Position numbers and translations under genes: made by a program
NCBI RefSeq assembly: GCF_013911085.1
Contig: NZ_JACERN010000030.1
Location: forward strand, 186,001 to 250,000
Length of the DNA stretch: 64,000 nucleotides
DNA from: Aquitalea aquatica
Lineage (GTDB): Bacteria; Pseudomonadota; Gammaproteobacteria; Burkholderiales; Chromobacteriaceae
Direction of reading: 5' to 3'
The notes under the pieces: generated by a model
Seen by the model: the letters and a program-made list of their open reading frames with translations, nothing else
Database searches by the model: none
What the model was told of the DNA's origin: nothing
Shown: positions 47,055 through 56,814 of the stretch, piece after piece
Layout of the letters: every line of letters starts with the position of its first letter
Numbering within the stretch: the stretch's first letter is position 1

Positions 47055-47423
47055 ATGGCCAAGACCATACTAGTCGTGGACGACTCCACCAGCCTGCGGC
47101 TGGTGGTGAAGATGACACTGGAAGGTGCCGGCTACGATGTCATTGAGGCGGCCGATGGCCAGCAGGCACTGGCCTTGCTGGACGGGCGCAAGATCCATCT
47201 GGTGCTGTCGGACCTCAATATGCCGGTGATGAATGGCCTGAGCCTGCTGGCACAGATCAAGCAACACCCCGACTATCGCTTCACCCCGGTCATCATGCTG
47301 ACCACTGAAACCGCCGAGCATCTGCAGCGGCAGAGCCAGCAAAGCGGTTCTTGCGCCTGGGTCATCAAGCCATTCGAACCCCCGCAACTGCTGGACGCCA
47401 TCGCCCGGCTCATCCTGCCCTGA
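47055..47423 (+). CDS. CheY-like single-domain response regulator
   Basis: A 122-residue receiver-only protein: KTILVVDDSTSLRLVVKMTL, phospho-acceptor Asp in LVLSDLNMPVMNGLSLL (about residue 56), conserved Thr in VIMLTTETAEH and Lys in AWVIKPFEPPQLL. It is first gene of a chemosensory operon and probably takes phosphate from the CheA encoded at 47713. AAGGGG precedes the ATG. Whether it binds a flagellar motor or acts in another output cannot be told; no flagellar genes are here. Confidence 0.93.
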   Translation: MAKTILVVDDSTSLRLVVKMTLEGAGYDVIEAADGQQALALLDGRKIHLVLSDLNMPVMNGLSLLAQIKQHPDYRFTPVIMLTTETAEHLQRQSQQSGSCAWVIKPFEPPQLLDAIARLILP

Positions 47424-47432
47424 GCCATTAAC

Positions 47433-47723
47433 ATGCCCCACCTCATCACCCTGGCTGCCGAGCAGACCATCTACCAGGCGCCGGCCCTGCACCAGCAATT
47501 GGCAGCAGCACTGCGCGAGCATCCACAGCTGGAGATCGATCTGTCGCAAATCGAGGAAATCGATAGTGCCGGCGCACAGGTGCTGCTGTGGCTGCAGCTG
47601 GCCGCAGCACAACAGTCCTGCCAGCTGACACTCAGCCGGCCAAGCCAGGCCGTGCTGGAGTTCATCCGGCTACTGGGATTGCAACAGCTGCAAAACGCAC
47701 TGGAGGCCGCGGATGGATCTTGA
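47433..47723 (+). CDS. STAS domain protein
   Basis: A 96-residue protein of the anti-sigma-factor-antagonist (STAS) fold. LEIDLSQIEEIDSAGAQVLL holds the loop with the serine that is phosphorylated in SpoIIAA-like proteins. No cognate anti-sigma kinase is nearby. It overlaps cheA by 11 bases, and such STAS genes occur in some chemosensory operons with unknown function. Confidence 0.88.
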   Translation: MPHLITLAAEQTIYQAPALHQQLAAALREHPQLEIDLSQIEEIDSAGAQVLLWLQLAAAQQSCQLTLSRPSQAVLEFIRLLGLQQLQNALEAADGS

Positions 47724-49851
47724 ACTGGCCATGCAGTCTTTCCTGCAAGAATCTGCCGAGCTGCTGGAGCAGATGGAAAGCATTCTGCTGGACGCCGAAG
47801 CCGACAGCATTACCGCCGAACAGCTGGGCGCACTGTTCCGCAGCATGCACACCATCAAGGGGTCGGCCGGACTGTTCGGGCTGGACGAGATTGTCCATTT
47901 CACCCATCAGGCAGAAAACCTGCTGGACCAGCTACGTGATGGCCACTTGCAGCTGGATGCCGAGCTAAGCGGCGTCTTGCTGCGCAGCCACGATCACGTC
48001 AAGGCCCAGCTGGCGGCAGTGGCTGCCGGGCAGCCCATTGCGCCTGGTGAACAGGACAACATTCTGGCGGACATCGCCGCCCTGTTGCCGCCTGCGGATA
48101 TGCCGCCCCCCTCTGCCGAGGCCTACGCCAGCAGCAGCGAGCCGGCCACCGACAGCGAATGGCTGCTGTCGCTGCGCTTTGGCCCGGATGTCTTGCGCAA
48201 TGGCATGGACCCGGCGTCCTTTGTGCGCTACCTGGCCACGCTGGGCCAGATACAGGCGATTGCCAGCTGTTGCAGCAGCCTGCCAGCCGACGACAGTTTC
48301 GATGCGGAACGCAATTACCTGCGGCTGGAAGTCCAGTTCTGCGGCGCGGTAGATGGTGAGCAACTGGCCAGCGTATTCGCCTTTGCCTGTGAGGGCAGCC
48401 AGTTCATCATCAGCCCGCGCACCGAGCTGGCCAGCCATCTGCAACAAGCTCTACAGGCCGGCGACGCCGCCGAGCAGCAAAGCTGCCGTGACATCTGGCA
48501 GCAATGGGGGCTGTGGCAGCCGCTGGCAGACAGCGCGCCACTGCCCACGGCCAGCGTGGCAGCAGACAGCCTGCCGACCGTGGCCACCACCGCCGACAGC
48601 AAAGCTCGCAACAGCGAAAGCAGATTCATCAAAGTGGAAGCCGGCAAGCTCGACAGCCTGATCAATCTGGTGGGCGAACTGGTGATTGCCGGCGCGGCGA
48701 CCAATCTGCTGGCGCGCAGCCATGGCAACAGTCCCTTGCTGGAATCCACCGTGGTGATGGCCGGGCTGATCGAGCAGATCCGCTCGCATACGCTGGCCAT
48801 GCGCATGGTGCCTATCGGTGAAACCTTCAGCCGTTTCCCGCGCGTGGTGCGCGACGTCGGCCACGAACTGGGCAAATCCATCAAGCTGGAAATCAGCGGC
48901 GCGGAAACCGAACTGGACAAATCCATGGTCGACAAGCTGGCCGACCCGCTCACCCACCTGGTGCGCAATGCCATCGATCATGGCATCGAAGACGTGCAGC
49001 AGCGCCGTGCCGCCGGCAAGCCAGAGCAAGGCCATGTCTGGCTGAATGCCTATCATGAATCGGGCAGCGTGGTGATCGAAGTAGCCGATGACGGCGGCGG
49101 TCTCGACCCGCAGCGCATCCTGGCCAAAGCCATACAGCGCGGCATCATCAGCAGTGACGCCATGCTTGGCGAGCAGGACATCTACCGGCTGATCTTTGCC
49201 GCCGGTTTCTCCACCGCCGAGCGCATCAGCAATCTGTCCGGCCGTGGCGTGGGGCTGGATGTGGTGCAAAAGAATATCGAGACGCTGCGCGGTACGGTGG
49301 AGATAGACAGCGAAATCGGGCTGGGTACCACCTTTCGCCTGCGTTTGCCGCTGACCCTGGCCATCATCGATGGCTTTCTGGTGGAAGTTGGCAGCTCCAC
49401 CTTTGTCATTCCGCTGGAAACCGTAGTCGAGTGCATGGAGCTGCCAGCCAGGCCGGGCTGCACAGATATGCCGGAACGGCTGCAACTGCGCGGTGAAATC
49501 CTGCCACTGCTGTATCTGCGCCAGTTCCTGGAGCTGGACGGCCAAGCCGGCCGCCGCCAAAACGTGGTGGTGATCCAGACCGGTGCCAGTCGCGTCGGAC
49601 TGGTGGTCGACGCGCTGCAAGGCGAATTCCAGACGGTGATCAAACCACTGGGCAGCCTGTTCCGCCATCTGAAAGCCATCAGCGGCTCCACCATTCTGGG
49701 CAATGGTGCGGTGGCGCTGATACTGGATGTGCTGGCTCTCATCCAGCATGCCACCCAGCAGGAAGCAGGCCGCTACACGCTGGAGCAAGACCCATACCAA
49801 CCGGCTGGCAACCGTCAGCCACATAACAACGATATGTCTTCGGGGAAATGA
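47713..49851 (+). CDS. cheA: Chemotaxis histidine kinase CheA
   Basis: A 712-residue kinase. The HPt (P1) domain carries His46 in [15 protein letters not shown] variable linker with a P2-like part follows. P3 dimerisation (about 310-370) has [15 protein letters not shown]. The P4 ATPase domain has [15 protein letters not shown] (about 415), [17 protein letters not shown] and [14 protein letters not shown], and the CheW-like P5 domain (about 560-685) starts [20 protein letters not shown]. It should phosphorylate the adjacent CheY and CheB. Its stop overlaps the MCP start by four bases. Confidence 0.95.
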   Translation: MDLELAMQSFLQESAELLEQMESILLDAEADSITAEQLGALFRSMHTIKGSAGLFGLDEIVHFTHQAENLLDQLRDGHLQLDAELSGVLLRSHDHVKAQLAAVAAGQPIAPGEQDNILADIAALLPPADMPPPSAEAYASSSEPATDSEWLLSLRFGPDVLRNGMDPASFVRYLATLGQIQAIASCCSSLPADDSFDAERNYLRLEVQFCGAVDGEQLASVFAFACEGSQFIISPRTELASHLQQALQAGDAAEQQSCRDIWQQWGLWQPLADSAPLPTASVAADSLPTVATTADSKARNSESRFIKVEAGKLDSLINLVGELVIAGAATNLLARSHGNSPLLESTVVMAGLIEQIRSHTLAMRMVPIGETFSRFPRVVRDVGHELGKSIKLEISGAETELDKSMVDKLADPLTHLVRNAIDHGIEDVQQRRAAGKPEQGHVWLNAYHESGSVVIEVADDGGGLDPQRILAKAIQRGIISSDAMLGEQDIYRLIFAAGFSTAERISNLSGRGVGLDVVQKNIETLRGTVEIDSEIGLGTTFRLRLPLTLAIIDGFLVEVGSSTFVIPLETVVECMELPARPGCTDMPERLQLRGEILPLLYLRQFLELDGQAGRRQNVVVIQTGASRVGLVVDALQGEFQTVIKPLGSLFRHLKAISGSTILGNGAVALILDVLALIQHATQQEAGRYTLEQDPYQPAGNRQPHNNDMSSGK

Positions 49852-51497
49852 CCATGAGCAAATCTGCACCCATGAGCATAGCCATGCGGCTGGGACTGGG
49901 CTTTGGCAGCCTGTTACTGCTGCTGGTGCTATGTGTCTCTGTCGCCTTGTTCGGTTTCGTGCGCATCAGTGGCATGCTGGGCGACATGCGCATCAACGAC
50001 CGCGATGCCACCCGCGTGTCCACCCTGATCGAGCAGGTACAGGAGCTGCGGATCAACTATCGCAACATCATCATCTATCCCGATCTGCATGCCATCAATG
50101 GTGCCATCGAACGCTATAACGATGCCAAGCGCCGCTATCTGGACAGCGAACAGCTGCTGATCCGCGACATGCTGGCCGAGCCGGCACTGAGCCAGCGTGA
50201 ACGAGAGCTGATCGCACAGATCCAGTCCATCCGCCCGCTGGCCTTCATCGCCATGGACAAATCCGAAGCACAGGCCGCCATCAATGAAAAAGACAGTGCC
50301 ATCAAGCTGATGCAGTCAGAAGCCAACCCGGCCATGAGCCGCTTCACCGAAGTGCTGCGCCAGTTGTACGACACCGAGCTGCGGCTGAACGAGCAATCGC
50401 GCCTGGAAAGCGAGGCCGGCATCCAGCAGGCGCACAACATCATGCTGCTGCTATCAATAGCGGCCCTGCTGCTGGGCAGCCTGCTGGCTGCGCTGATCAT
50501 CCGCTCGCTACGTCGCACCCTGGGCGGTGAGCCGCATGCCGTCGCCGACATCATGCAGCAGCTGGCCAGCGGCCGGCTGGATACCCAATTACCGCTACGC
50601 CAAGGTGATACCAGCAGCATGGTGTACTCGGTGGCACAAACGGTCAGCACCCTGGCCGGCCTGATGACCGAAGTGAAAAACGGCGCAGCCAACCTGGCCT
50701 CGGCCTCCCAGCAGCTGAATGCCACCTCGCAGTCGCTATCGCAATCGGCCAGCGAATCGGCAGCCGGCATCGAGGAAACCACCTCGGCCATCGAGGAAAT
50801 GTCCGCCGCCATCAACCAAACCAATGACAATGCCCGTGTTACCGAAGGTATTGCCGAACAAGCCGCGCGCGAGGCTGCTGAAGGCGGCGAGGCCGTGCGC
50901 CAGACCGTCAATGCCATGCGCCAGATTGCCGACAAGATCGTCATCATCGACGACATCGCCTACCAGACCAATCTGCTGGCCCTGAATGCCGCCATCGAAG
51001 CGGCACGTGCCGGCGAGCACGGCAAGGGCTTTGCCGTGGTGGCGGCAGAAGTACGCAAGCTGGCCGAGCGCAGCCAGATCGCCGCCCAGGAAATCAGCCA
51101 GGTTGCCGCCGGCAGCGTCGGGCTGGCCGAACAGGCCGGCAAGCTGCTGGGCGAAATGGTGCGCTCCAGTGGCCGCACTGCCGATCTGGTGCAGGAAATC
51201 GCCGCCGCCTCCAATGAACAGGCCAGCGCGGTCAACCAGATCAGCAGCGCTGTGCAGCAACAGAACTCCACCACCCAGCAAACCGCCTCGGCCAGCGAAG
51301 AGCTGGCCTCCACTGCCGAGCAGATGAGCAGCCAGGCGGAAAATCTGCTGGAGTTGATGAGCTTCTTCCGGATGCACGACAGCGCAGCCGTGCGCACCGC
51401 ACCACCGGCCGGCCGTGCCGGGCAGTACGGCATGCCACAGCAGCTGCGCCGCGTCGGTAGCACACAGGTCGACGAATCCGACTACATCCGTTACTAG
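49848..51497 (+). CDS. Methyl-accepting chemotaxis protein
   Basis: A 549-residue transmembrane receptor. TM1 (about 14-38), a periplasmic four-helix-bundle type sensor (about 40-195), TM2 (about 197-220), HAMP (about 222-275), then the signalling domain with the hairpin tip near [20 protein letters not shown] and [20 protein letters not shown]. The C terminus ends VDESDYIRY and has no NWETF-type CheR/CheB tether. The ligand is unknown. Confidence 0.94.
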   Translation: MTMSKSAPMSIAMRLGLGFGSLLLLLVLCVSVALFGFVRISGMLGDMRINDRDATRVSTLIEQVQELRINYRNIIIYPDLHAINGAIERYNDAKRRYLDSEQLLIRDMLAEPALSQRERELIAQIQSIRPLAFIAMDKSEAQAAINEKDSAIKLMQSEANPAMSRFTEVLRQLYDTELRLNEQSRLESEAGIQQAHNIMLLLSIAALLLGSLLAALIIRSLRRTLGGEPHAVADIMQQLASGRLDTQLPLRQGDTSSMVYSVAQTVSTLAGLMTEVKNGAANLASASQQLNATSQSLSQSASESAAGIEETTSAIEEMSAAINQTNDNARVTEGIAEQAAREAAEGGEAVRQTVNAMRQIADKIVIIDDIAYQTNLLALNAAIEAARAGEHGKGFAVVAAEVRKLAERSQIAAQEISQVAAGSVGLAEQAGKLLGEMVRSSGRTADLVQEIAAASNEQASAVNQISSAVQQQNSTTQQTASASEELASTAEQMSSQAENLLELMSFFRMHDSAAVRTAPPAGRAGQYGMPQQLRRVGSTQVDESDYIRY

Positions 51498-51507
51498 GCA
51501 CCGCCAC

Positions 51508-52080
51508 ATGGGCGCACAACAACACTGGCGCAAAGCCAAACACGCCGCCGTCGCTCCCCCGCCGCCGCAGCAGCGGGTGCAATACCTGCGGCTGCGTGCC
51601 GGGCCACACCAGCTGGCCATCGGTATCGATTTCGTGCGCGAGCTGCTGGAATACCAGCCGCTGACCACGCTGCCCCAGATGCCGCCACCGCTGTGCGGCA
51701 TGCTCAATCTGCGTGGTAGCGGCGTGCCGGTGATCGAACTGGCACAGTGCCTGGGTCTGCCCGCTGCCGCAGCGCAACGCCGCAGCTGCATCATCATCCT
51801 GTACCGGGCCGACAGCCAGCCTGCACAGGAAATCGGCATGCTGGTCGACGAGGTCTACGCGGTGCAGGAGCTGGCGTGCAGCGAGATCGAAGCCGCACCG
51901 CAACTGGGAGGGCTGCTGCCCGATCACTTCATCGCCGGCCTGCTGCGCGAGCCACAGGGGTTTACTGTGCTGCTGGATGCCAGCCGCCTGCTGTCGCTGG
52001 ACGAGCTGGCGCACTTGTTTCTTCCACCTGCGCCATCAGCCCAGTCCGACCTGCTGCTACAGGAGGATGGCCATGACTAA
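51508..52080 (+). CDS. CheW-like adaptor protein 1
   Basis: A 190-residue CheW-domain protein with an N-terminal extension rich in Ala/Pro (about 1-22). Core motifs are AIGIDFVRELLEYQPL, MLNLRGSGVPVIELAQCLGL and GMLVDEVYAVQEL. It links CheA to the receptor array. ATG 51508 is the first in frame after the MCP stop. Its 3' end overlaps the second cheW by eight bases. Confidence 0.92.
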   Translation: MGAQQHWRKAKHAAVAPPPPQQRVQYLRLRAGPHQLAIGIDFVRELLEYQPLTTLPQMPPPLCGMLNLRGSGVPVIELAQCLGLPAAAAQRRSCIIILYRADSQPAQEIGMLVDEVYAVQELACSEIEAAPQLGGLLPDHFIAGLLREPQGFTVLLDASRLLSLDELAHLFLPPAPSAQSDLLLQEDGHD

Positions 52081-52588
52081 ACCGGCCGAACCGGAGCAGT
52101 ACCTCAGCTTCCAGCTGGGTGCCGATGTCTTCGCCTGCAATATCCTGCAGGTGAAGGAAATCCTGGAATACCACCGGCTGACCAGCGTGCCGCAAATGCC
52201 CGCTTTTGTGCACGGGGTGATGAATCTGCGCGGCACGGTGGTGCCGGTCATCGACCTGGCCTTGCGCTGCGGCCGCCCTGCCAGCGCCATTCTGCGCCGC
52301 AGCTGCATTGTCATTCTGGAAGCCGGCCATGAAGCACCACGCCAGTACATAGGCATGCTGGTGGATGCGGTACACGAGGTCATCAGCCTGTGCGCCGACG
52401 ACATCCTGCCCGCACCAGCCTTTGGCAACCATCTGCGGCCGGATTTCATTGCCGGCGTAAGCCACTGGCAGCAGCGCTACATTCTGCTGCTGCACATGGA
52501 CAAAGTGCTGTCGATTGAAGAAATGGCCAGCCTGTCCTCGCCACCTGCTGTACAGATAAAGGCGGAAAGCGCCTGCCTGATGAGCTAG
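52073..52588 (+). CDS. cheW: CheW-like adaptor protein 2
   Basis: A 171-residue CheW protein closer to the classical form: YLSFQLGADVFACNILQVKE, PAFVHGVMNLRGTVVPVIDL and GMLVDAVHEVISL. AGGAGG at 52061-52066 sits 6 bases before ATG 52073. It is the second of two adjacent cheW copies, which may bind CheA and receptors differently. It is followed by a 69-base gap where cheR usually lies. Confidence 0.93.
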   Translation: MTKPAEPEQYLSFQLGADVFACNILQVKEILEYHRLTSVPQMPAFVHGVMNLRGTVVPVIDLALRCGRPASAILRRSCIVILEAGHEAPRQYIGMLVDAVHEVISLCADDILPAPAFGNHLRPDFIAGVSHWQQRYILLLHMDKVLSIEEMASLSSPPAVQIKAESACLMS

Positions 52589-52657
52589 ATTGGAAAAGCG
52601 CCTGCCCACCGGTTTGCGCAGGGAATCCGCTGCGATGCAGCAGCCAAGTGAAAGCAC

Positions 52658-53185
52658 ATGACCAGCAGCCCGCGCAAAGAAGTGTTTCTGCACCCCGGCG
52701 AATGGCTATTCGCCGACCGGGAGCATGTCATCAGCACCTTGCTGGGTTCCTGCGTTTCCATCGTGTTGTGGCACCCGCAGCTGCAAGTGGGCGGCATGTG
52801 CCACTACCTGCTGGCACACCGCAATGAGCGGGGCAGCCGCGAGTTGTCCGGCCGCTATGGCGACGAGGCCATGTTGCTGTTGTTGCGCGAAGTGCTGGCC
52901 ACCGGACGACCACTGCAGGAGTTTCGGGCCAAGCTGATCGGTGGCGCAGCCATCCTGGCCACACTGGAAGGAGAACACGGCAGCAACGATGTTGCTGCAC
53001 GCAATGCCGACATGGCCCGTTTGCTGGCACGGCAACTGGGGCTGACGGTGCAGACAGAGGATCTGGGCGGGGCGAGTCCCAGAATGGTGGTATTTGATGT
53101 GCAATCCGGCGATGTCTGGGTGCGCCTGTCGCAGGATCACGATACGGGCGCAACCCTGGCCGGTACAAAAAGGAAAAAAGCATGA
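52658..53185 (+). CDS. cheD: Chemoreceptor glutamine deamidase CheD
   Basis: Deamidates receptor glutamines to glutamates that can be methylated. The 175-residue protein shows [17 protein letters not shown] with the catalytic Cys and [12 protein letters not shown] with the catalytic His, then KLIGGAAIL. The stop overlaps cheB by four bases. Receptor deamidation normally works with CheR methylation, but no cheR is in this operon. Confidence 0.94.
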   Translation: MTSSPRKEVFLHPGEWLFADREHVISTLLGSCVSIVLWHPQLQVGGMCHYLLAHRNERGSRELSGRYGDEAMLLLLREVLATGRPLQEFRAKLIGGAAILATLEGEHGSNDVAARNADMARLLARQLGLTVQTEDLGGASPRMVVFDVQSGDVWVRLSQDHDTGATLAGTKRKKA

Positions 53186-54243
53186 GCATCAAGGTCATGA
53201 TTGTCGACGACTCCGCCGTGGTACGGCAGGTATTGAGCGAAGTCTTCAACGCCAGCAGCGGTATCGAGGTGATGGATGTGGCCACCGACCCCATCGTCGC
53301 CATGGAAAAAATGAAGCAGCACTGGCCGGATGTCATCGTGCTGGATGTGGAAATGCCGCGCATGGACGGCATTACCTTCCTCAAGCAGATCATGGCCAGC
53401 CGCCCTACCCCGGTGGTGATCTGCTCCTCGCTCACCCAGAAGGGGGCCGACATCAGCATGCAGGCCATGGCTGCCGGTGCGGTCGAGGTCATCGCCAAAC
53501 CGCATGCCGGGGTGAAGCAGTTTTTGCAGGACAGCAACAATCTGCTGATCCAGGCGGTCAAGGGCGCGGCGGCGGCCCGCATGAGCCGCATGCGCAGCCT
53601 GCCGCCCACACCGCTGGAAAGCCGCCCCAAATTGTCGGCCGATGCCATCCTGGCCGCGCCCACCGGGCAGCAGATGTTCCAGACCACCGAACGCATCGTC
53701 GCCATCGGCACCTCCACCGGCGGCACCCAGGCGCTGGAGGCCATTCTCACCAAGCTGCCTCGCACCTGTCCGGGGCTGGCCATCGTGCAGCATATGCCGG
53801 AAAAATTCACCGCTTCCTTTGCCGAACGGCTGGACCGGTTGTCGGAAATTGAAGTCAAGGAAGCAGCCACGGGCGACCGCATCCTGCCAGGCCGGGCACT
53901 GATCGCCCCTGGCGGCAAGCACATGATGATCAAGCGCAGTGGTGCTTACTACCAGGTAGAAGTGGTGGACGGGCCACTGGTCAGCCGCCACAAGCCCTCG
54001 GTCGATGTGCTGTTTCGCTCGGCCGCCAAATTCGCCGGCAAGAATGCGCTGGGCATCATCATGACCGGCATGGGCGATGATGGAGCCAAGGGCTTGAAGG
54101 AAATGCACGATGTCGGTGCCCGTACCATCGCCCAGGACGAAGACAGCTGCGTGGTGTTCGGCATGCCCAAGGAAGCCATCAAGCTGGGGGCCGCTGATGA
54201 GGTCATCCCTTTGGATGCCATGGCCAAGGCCATATGCCGCTAA
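53182..54243 (+). CDS. cheB: Chemotaxis methylesterase CheB
   Basis: Removes receptor methyl groups and deamidates receptors when phosphorylated by CheA. The 353-residue protein has a receiver domain ([14 protein letters not shown]; Asp55 in [13 protein letters not shown]) and a methylesterase domain (about 165-350). The catalytic triad lies in [15 protein letters not shown] (Ser), [13 protein letters not shown] (His) and [15 protein letters not shown] (Asp). Confidence 0.96.
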   Translation: MSIKVMIVDDSAVVRQVLSEVFNASSGIEVMDVATDPIVAMEKMKQHWPDVIVLDVEMPRMDGITFLKQIMASRPTPVVICSSLTQKGADISMQAMAAGAVEVIAKPHAGVKQFLQDSNNLLIQAVKGAAAARMSRMRSLPPTPLESRPKLSADAILAAPTGQQMFQTTERIVAIGTSTGGTQALEAILTKLPRTCPGLAIVQHMPEKFTASFAERLDRLSEIEVKEAATGDRILPGRALIAPGGKHMMIKRSGAYYQVEVVDGPLVSRHKPSVDVLFRSAAKFAGKNALGIIMTGMGDDGAKGLKEMHDVGARTIAQDEDSCVVFGMPKEAIKLGAADEVIPLDAMAKAICR

Positions 54244-54256
54244 GGGAGAGCCACTG

Positions 54257-55468
54257 ATGCAGTTGACCACCATGCAGGATGTGCTGATCGTCGACGACAG
54301 CCACCTGCACCGACAGCTGGCCAGCGAACTATGCCGCCAGCTGGGCTTTACCAGCATCCGCCATGCAGCCAACGGTGAGGAAGGCATGGCGCTGGTACGC
54401 CAGCACGTGCCGGCGCTGATGCTGCTGGACCTGGAAATGCCGCGCATGGACGGCGTACAGGTCATGCAACAGCTGGCGCTGGAGAAACTGACGCCCTACA
54501 TCATCCTCACCTCGGGCAAGGATTACATCCTGATTTCCACGCTGGAGCTGATGGGCAGCGGACTGGGGCTGCCAGTACTGGGAGGCTTGAGAAAACCGCT
54601 GCAAGCCGGAGAGCTGCAGGACCTGCTGGCACGGCTGAGCCAGCAGTCGGCCAAGAGCAAGGAAAGCTGCGCGCTGTGCGATGCGGCCGAAGTCCGCCAG
54701 GCATTGGAACAGCAGCAGATCATTCCCTATTACCAGCCCAAGATCGACCTGGGCAGCGGCCAGCTCAAGGGCGCGGAAATGCTGGCGCGCTGGCTGCACC
54801 CCAGTCGCGGGCTGATCATGCCGGGCAGCTTCATCCCGGTCATCGAGCAATATGGCTGGGCCACCGAGCTGACACTCACCATGCTGGAGCAAGGCCTGCA
54901 GCAATGGCAGGAATGGGCCCGCCAGGGTCTGCGCCTGCCATTGTCCATCAATCTGTCCGCCCGTTCGCTGCAGGGCAGCACCCTGATCGACGAAATGGCA
55001 AGCCGCCTGCAACGTGCCAAGGTTCCCGCCCGCTACATTACCTTTGAAATCACCGAAACCGCCATCGCCGACAATCTGCCGCAAGCCATCGGCATGGCCG
55101 CGCGCTTGCGGCTGGCCGGCTTCGGCCTGTCCATCGACGATTTCGGCACTGGCTTTGCCACTTTGCAGCAGCTCACGCACTTTCCCTTCACCGAACTGAA
55201 AATCGATCAGTCACTGGTAACCTCGATTGGCAGCAAGCCACATTTGCAAGCCATCGCCAACAGCATCATCGAGCTGGGTCAGCGCATGCAGCTGACCACG
55301 GTCGCCGAGGGCATAGAAACCCGGCAGGACATGGAGTTGATGCAGGCACGCGGCTGCAATCTGGGACAGGGTTATTACATTGCCCGGCCCATGGAAGCCG
55401 CACTCATGCAGAGTTGGGCCAAACAGCGCCAGCAGATGGTCAGCGAGACGCCGCCGACCATCAGTTAG
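54257..55468 (+). CDS. Response regulator with EAL domain
   Basis: A 403-residue protein: receiver domain (about 6-125, VLIVDDSHLHRQLASE and MLLDLEMPRMDGVQVM) and EAL phosphodiesterase domain (about 145-395). The signature EAL is EML (GAEMLARWLHP), but other catalytic motifs are intact: NLSARSLQG, FEITETAI, SIDDFGTGFATLQQL, ELKIDQSLV, AEGIETRQD and GYYIARPM. It is therefore probably an active c-di-GMP hydrolase. As last gene of the chemosensory operon, it may be controlled by CheA. ATG 54257 has GGGAG upstream. Confidence 0.9.
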   Translation: MQLTTMQDVLIVDDSHLHRQLASELCRQLGFTSIRHAANGEEGMALVRQHVPALMLLDLEMPRMDGVQVMQQLALEKLTPYIILTSGKDYILISTLELMGSGLGLPVLGGLRKPLQAGELQDLLARLSQQSAKSKESCALCDAAEVRQALEQQQIIPYYQPKIDLGSGQLKGAEMLARWLHPSRGLIMPGSFIPVIEQYGWATELTLTMLEQGLQQWQEWARQGLRLPLSINLSARSLQGSTLIDEMASRLQRAKVPARYITFEITETAIADNLPQAIGMAARLRLAGFGLSIDDFGTGFATLQQLTHFPFTELKIDQSLVTSIGSKPHLQAIANSIIELGQRMQLTTVAEGIETRQDMELMQARGCNLGQGYYIARPMEAALMQSWAKQRQQMVSETPPTIS

Positions 55469-55484
55469 ATGGCGGCAGGCCGGC

Positions 55485-56477
55485 TCAGGGCAAACGCCAC
55501 AAGGGCGGCTCGTCCATCAGGGCAATCTGCTCGCGCAGCGACAGAATCTGCTCTTCCCAGAAGCGCGGCTGGGCAAACCAGGGAAAGGCCGCCGGGAAAG
55601 CCGGATCATGCCAGCGCCGTGCCAGCCAGGCCGAATAATGCAGCAGGCGCAGGGTACGCAAGCCCTCCAGCAAATACAGCTCGCGCACATTGAAATCGCA
55701 GAAATCCTCGTAACCCGCCAGCACATCCGCCAGCTGGGATGACTGCTCCTCGCGCGAGCCGGACAGTAGCATCCACAAATCCTGCAAGGCCGGCCCCATA
55801 CGGCTGTCGTCGAAGTCGACAAAATGCGGGCCGTCGTCGGTCCACAGCATATTGCCGTTATGGCAATCGCCATGCAGGCGCAGCTGGTGCACCGTACCGG
55901 CACGGTCAAAGCAGCGACGCACGCCATCCAGCGCCTGGGCCGCCACGCCGCGATACACCTCGCGCAGATCAGGCGGCAGCAAATTGTTGGCCAGCAGATA
56001 GTTCACCGGCTCCACCCCGAAACTGTCGATATCCAGCTGCGGCCGCTGCGCATAATCCTCTATCTGCCCCAGTGCGTGAATCCGCCCCAGAAAACGGCCA
56101 ATCCACTCCAGCGTACGGCTGTCACCCAGCTCCGGCACCCGTCCGCCACGGCGGGCGAACAGGGCAAAACGGAAACCACCATGCTGATGCAGGCTGGCAC
56201 CGTCAAACAGCAGCGGCGGCACCACCGGAATCTCGCGCTCGGCCAGCTGCTGGCTGAAAACATGCTCCTCCAGGATTTGGGCATCGCTCCAGCGCTCCGG
56301 GCGGTAAAACTTGGCCACCAGTGGCGGGCCTTCTTCCATGCCCAGCTGATAGACGCGGTTTTCATAGCTGTTGAGTGCCAGCAGGCTGCCAGAGGCGCGC
56401 AGGCCCAGGCTTTCCACCGCATCCAGCAGCGCATCCGGCGTCAGGCCGGCAAAGGGGGGAGTAGCATCATGTGTCAT
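55485..56477 (-). CDS. srkA: Stress response serine/threonine kinase SrkA
   Basis: A 330-residue kinase of the aminoglycoside phosphotransferase/choline kinase fold, like E. coli YihE/SrkA, which protects against stress-induced death. Motifs are LALNSYENRVYQLGMEEG (nucleotide loop), LVAKFYRPERW (Lys), LRLHGDCHNGNMLW (catalytic Asp loop HGDxHxGN) and HFVDFDDSRMGPALQDL (metal-binding Asp). E. coli srkA is followed by dsbA; here it stands alone, convergent with the EAL gene. Confidence 0.94.
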   Translation of the reverse strand: MTHDATPPFAGLTPDALLDAVESLGLRASGSLLALNSYENRVYQLGMEEGPPLVAKFYRPERWSDAQILEEHVFSQQLAEREIPVVPPLLFDGASLHQHGGFRFALFARRGGRVPELGDSRTLEWIGRFLGRIHALGQIEDYAQRPQLDIDSFGVEPVNYLLANNLLPPDLREVYRGVAAQALDGVRRCFDRAGTVHQLRLHGDCHNGNMLWTDDGPHFVDFDDSRMGPALQDLWMLLSGSREEQSSQLADVLAGYEDFCDFNVRELYLLEGLRTLRLLHYSAWLARRWHDPAFPAAFPWFAQPRFWEEQILSLREQIALMDEPPLWRLP

Positions 56478-56538
56478 CGCGCCATTATACGTGTAGTTGC
56501 ACAGCCGCTACCCATTGCTGCGTCGGCTCGGCTAGTAT

Positions 56539-56565
56539 GCAAGGAGGGAGTCCTCCCACACTTGC
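56539..56565 (+). promoter_or_regulatory. Leader hairpin upstream of the small ORF and selA
   Basis: GCAA (56539-56542) pairs with TTGC (56562-56565), and GGAGG (56543-56547) with CCTCC (56552-56556) around a GAGT loop. It ends directly before the AGGAG ribosome-binding site at 56566-56570. A role is not shown; see findings. Confidence 0.4.
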
Positions 56566-56577
56566 AGGAGCCACATC

Positions 56578-56805
56578 ATGCATACCCGTGATCCACAGCA
56601 GGACCACAGACTGTTATCGCTCCCCGCTGATATCGCCGAAGCCACCTGGAGCGGCTGGCAATGCATCGCCCATACCCTGCACCGCCAACGCTGCGAACCG
56701 GCAAGGGATCAGCACAGCCAGTGGCGGCACATCCTGGGCTGGCTGGCCGGCAATCTGCTACTGGTGGCCCTGCTGTATCTGCTATACCGATTTTCCCGAT
56801 TCTGA
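56578..56805 (+). CDS. Small single-pass membrane protein, hypothetical
   Basis: A 75-residue ORF with a strong ribosome-binding site (AGGAG, 7 bases before ATG 56578). A charged, His/Gln/Arg-rich N-terminal 50 residues is followed by one C-terminal TM helix (about 52-70, WLAGNLLLVALLYLLYRFS), so a tail-anchored topology is likely. It ends 9 bases before selA and is probably translated from the same mRNA. I do not recognise a family. The coding case rests on the Shine-Dalgarno sequence, the TM helix and spacing. Confidence 0.65.
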   Translation: MHTRDPQQDHRLLSLPADIAEATWSGWQCIAHTLHRQRCEPARDQHSQWRHILGWLAGNLLLVALLYLLYRFSRF

Positions 56806-56814
56806 GAAGGCCCC

